The notes under the pieces are model-generated. The model saw only the letters and a program-made list of their open reading frames with translations. It did no database searches and had not been told where the DNA came from. The translations under genes and the position numbers were made by a program. Of a DNA stretch of 40,030 nucleotides, positions 39,959-40,030 are shown piece after piece (the stretch's first letter is position 1; each line of letters starts with the position of its first letter). The DNA comes from Bacillus fungorum (GTDB lineage Bacteria; Bacillota; Bacilli; Bacillales; Bacillaceae_G): NCBI RefSeq assembly GCF_002746455.1, contig NZ_NWUW01000035.1:1-40030 (forward strand), in the 5' to 3' direction.

Positions 39959-40030
39959 ATGGCTAAATTTACAGCTGATGAAAAAATACAAATCGTTCTA
40001 CGTTATTTGAACGGAAATGAAAGTTATCGA
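39959..40030 (+). CDS. IS3-family transposase OrfA, N-terminus, partial
   Basis: The ATG opens MAKFTADEKIQIVLRYLNGN, followed by ESYR to the end of the window. This is the beginning of the helix-turn-helix OrfA of IS3-family elements, which bind the terminal repeats; a longer OrfAB is normally made by -1 frameshifting. GGAGG is 12 bases upstream inside the hairpin. Only 24 codons are visible. Confidence 0.7.
   Translation, partial: MAKFTADEKIQIVLRYLNGNESYR

Larger units (their letters stand above)
39904..40030 (+). mobile_element. Left end of an IS3-family (IS150-group-like) insertion sequence, partial
   Basis: TGAACTGCACCCC begins 20 bases after the yisK-like stop codon and matches the TG-x-ACTGCACCC type end of IS150-group elements. 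A long hairpin and the start of an orfA-like gene follow. The element runs out of the window, so its other end, its integrity and its target duplication cannot be seen. Confidence 0.65.

Overview
The window reads as chromosome of a Bacillus cereus group bacterium (B. cereus, B. thuringiensis or B. anthracis type). The DNA is AT-rich, most genes have strong AGGAGG-type ribosome sites, and nearly every gene ends in a hairpin plus T-run. It carries a full gerP spore-coat operon with a sigma-K type promoter, a comK gene, SLH-domain surface proteins, and a copy of bcr1, a repeat known only from this group. The run comK - TVP38 gene - sipV - addB - addA - gerP - Spo0E-like gene - yisK follows the order I recall for B. 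subtilis comK..yhjE-sipV..addBA..gerP-yisI-yisK, so this half is old core backbone with insertions and losses.

Layout. 1-830 is a scar: the end of an IS1182-like element, the C-terminal stub of a TetR regulator and a broken hydrolase gene. 974-8700 holds self-contained modules: a membrane metallophosphoesterase, a small membrane-anchored protein, an HD-domain protein, a divergent HxlR regulator/DHA2 exporter pair, an ECF sigma/anti-sigma pair with a recognisable autoregulatory promoter, an AraC-GyrI regulator and a short VOC protein. 8889-13272 is a two-component system (minus strand) diverging from a CPBP-protease operon with three small membrane proteins. Three 11-bp-spaced direct repeats sit just upstream of the CPBP operon promoter. 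A bcr1 element separates this from an M48 (Ste24-like) protease, a chemoreceptor and a DMT transporter.

17843-20744 carries three consecutive genes for secreted proteins made only of a signal peptide and three SLH domains. A decayed inverted bcr1 copy lies between the second and third. Next come the glyoxylate shunt genes aceB-aceA, a phosphotransferase, a cold-shock gene with a long leader, several tiny genes, comK, a TVP38 protein and signal peptidase sipV. The helicase-nuclease genes addB and addA overlap by four bases and are followed at once by a small zinc-ribbon/HhH gene.

36484-38738 is the gerPA-F operon (minus strand) plus a Spo0E-type phosphatase gene. A YisK-type FAH hydrolase follows, and the window closes at the left end of an IS3/IS150-like element whose end hairpin covers the ribosome site of its first ORF.

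Best leads for something not yet described: (1) the two-component/CPBP/small-membrane-protein module with its candidate operator and the second, unrelated CaaX-type protease next door; (2) the tandem cargo-less SLH proteins; (3) the zinc-ribbon/HhH protein coupled to addAB; (4) a family of short dispersed intergenic repeats (five copies here) alongside one intact and one decayed bcr1. No CRISPR array, tRNA, rRNA or prophage was seen. All family assignments come from reading motifs by eye; no database search was run.
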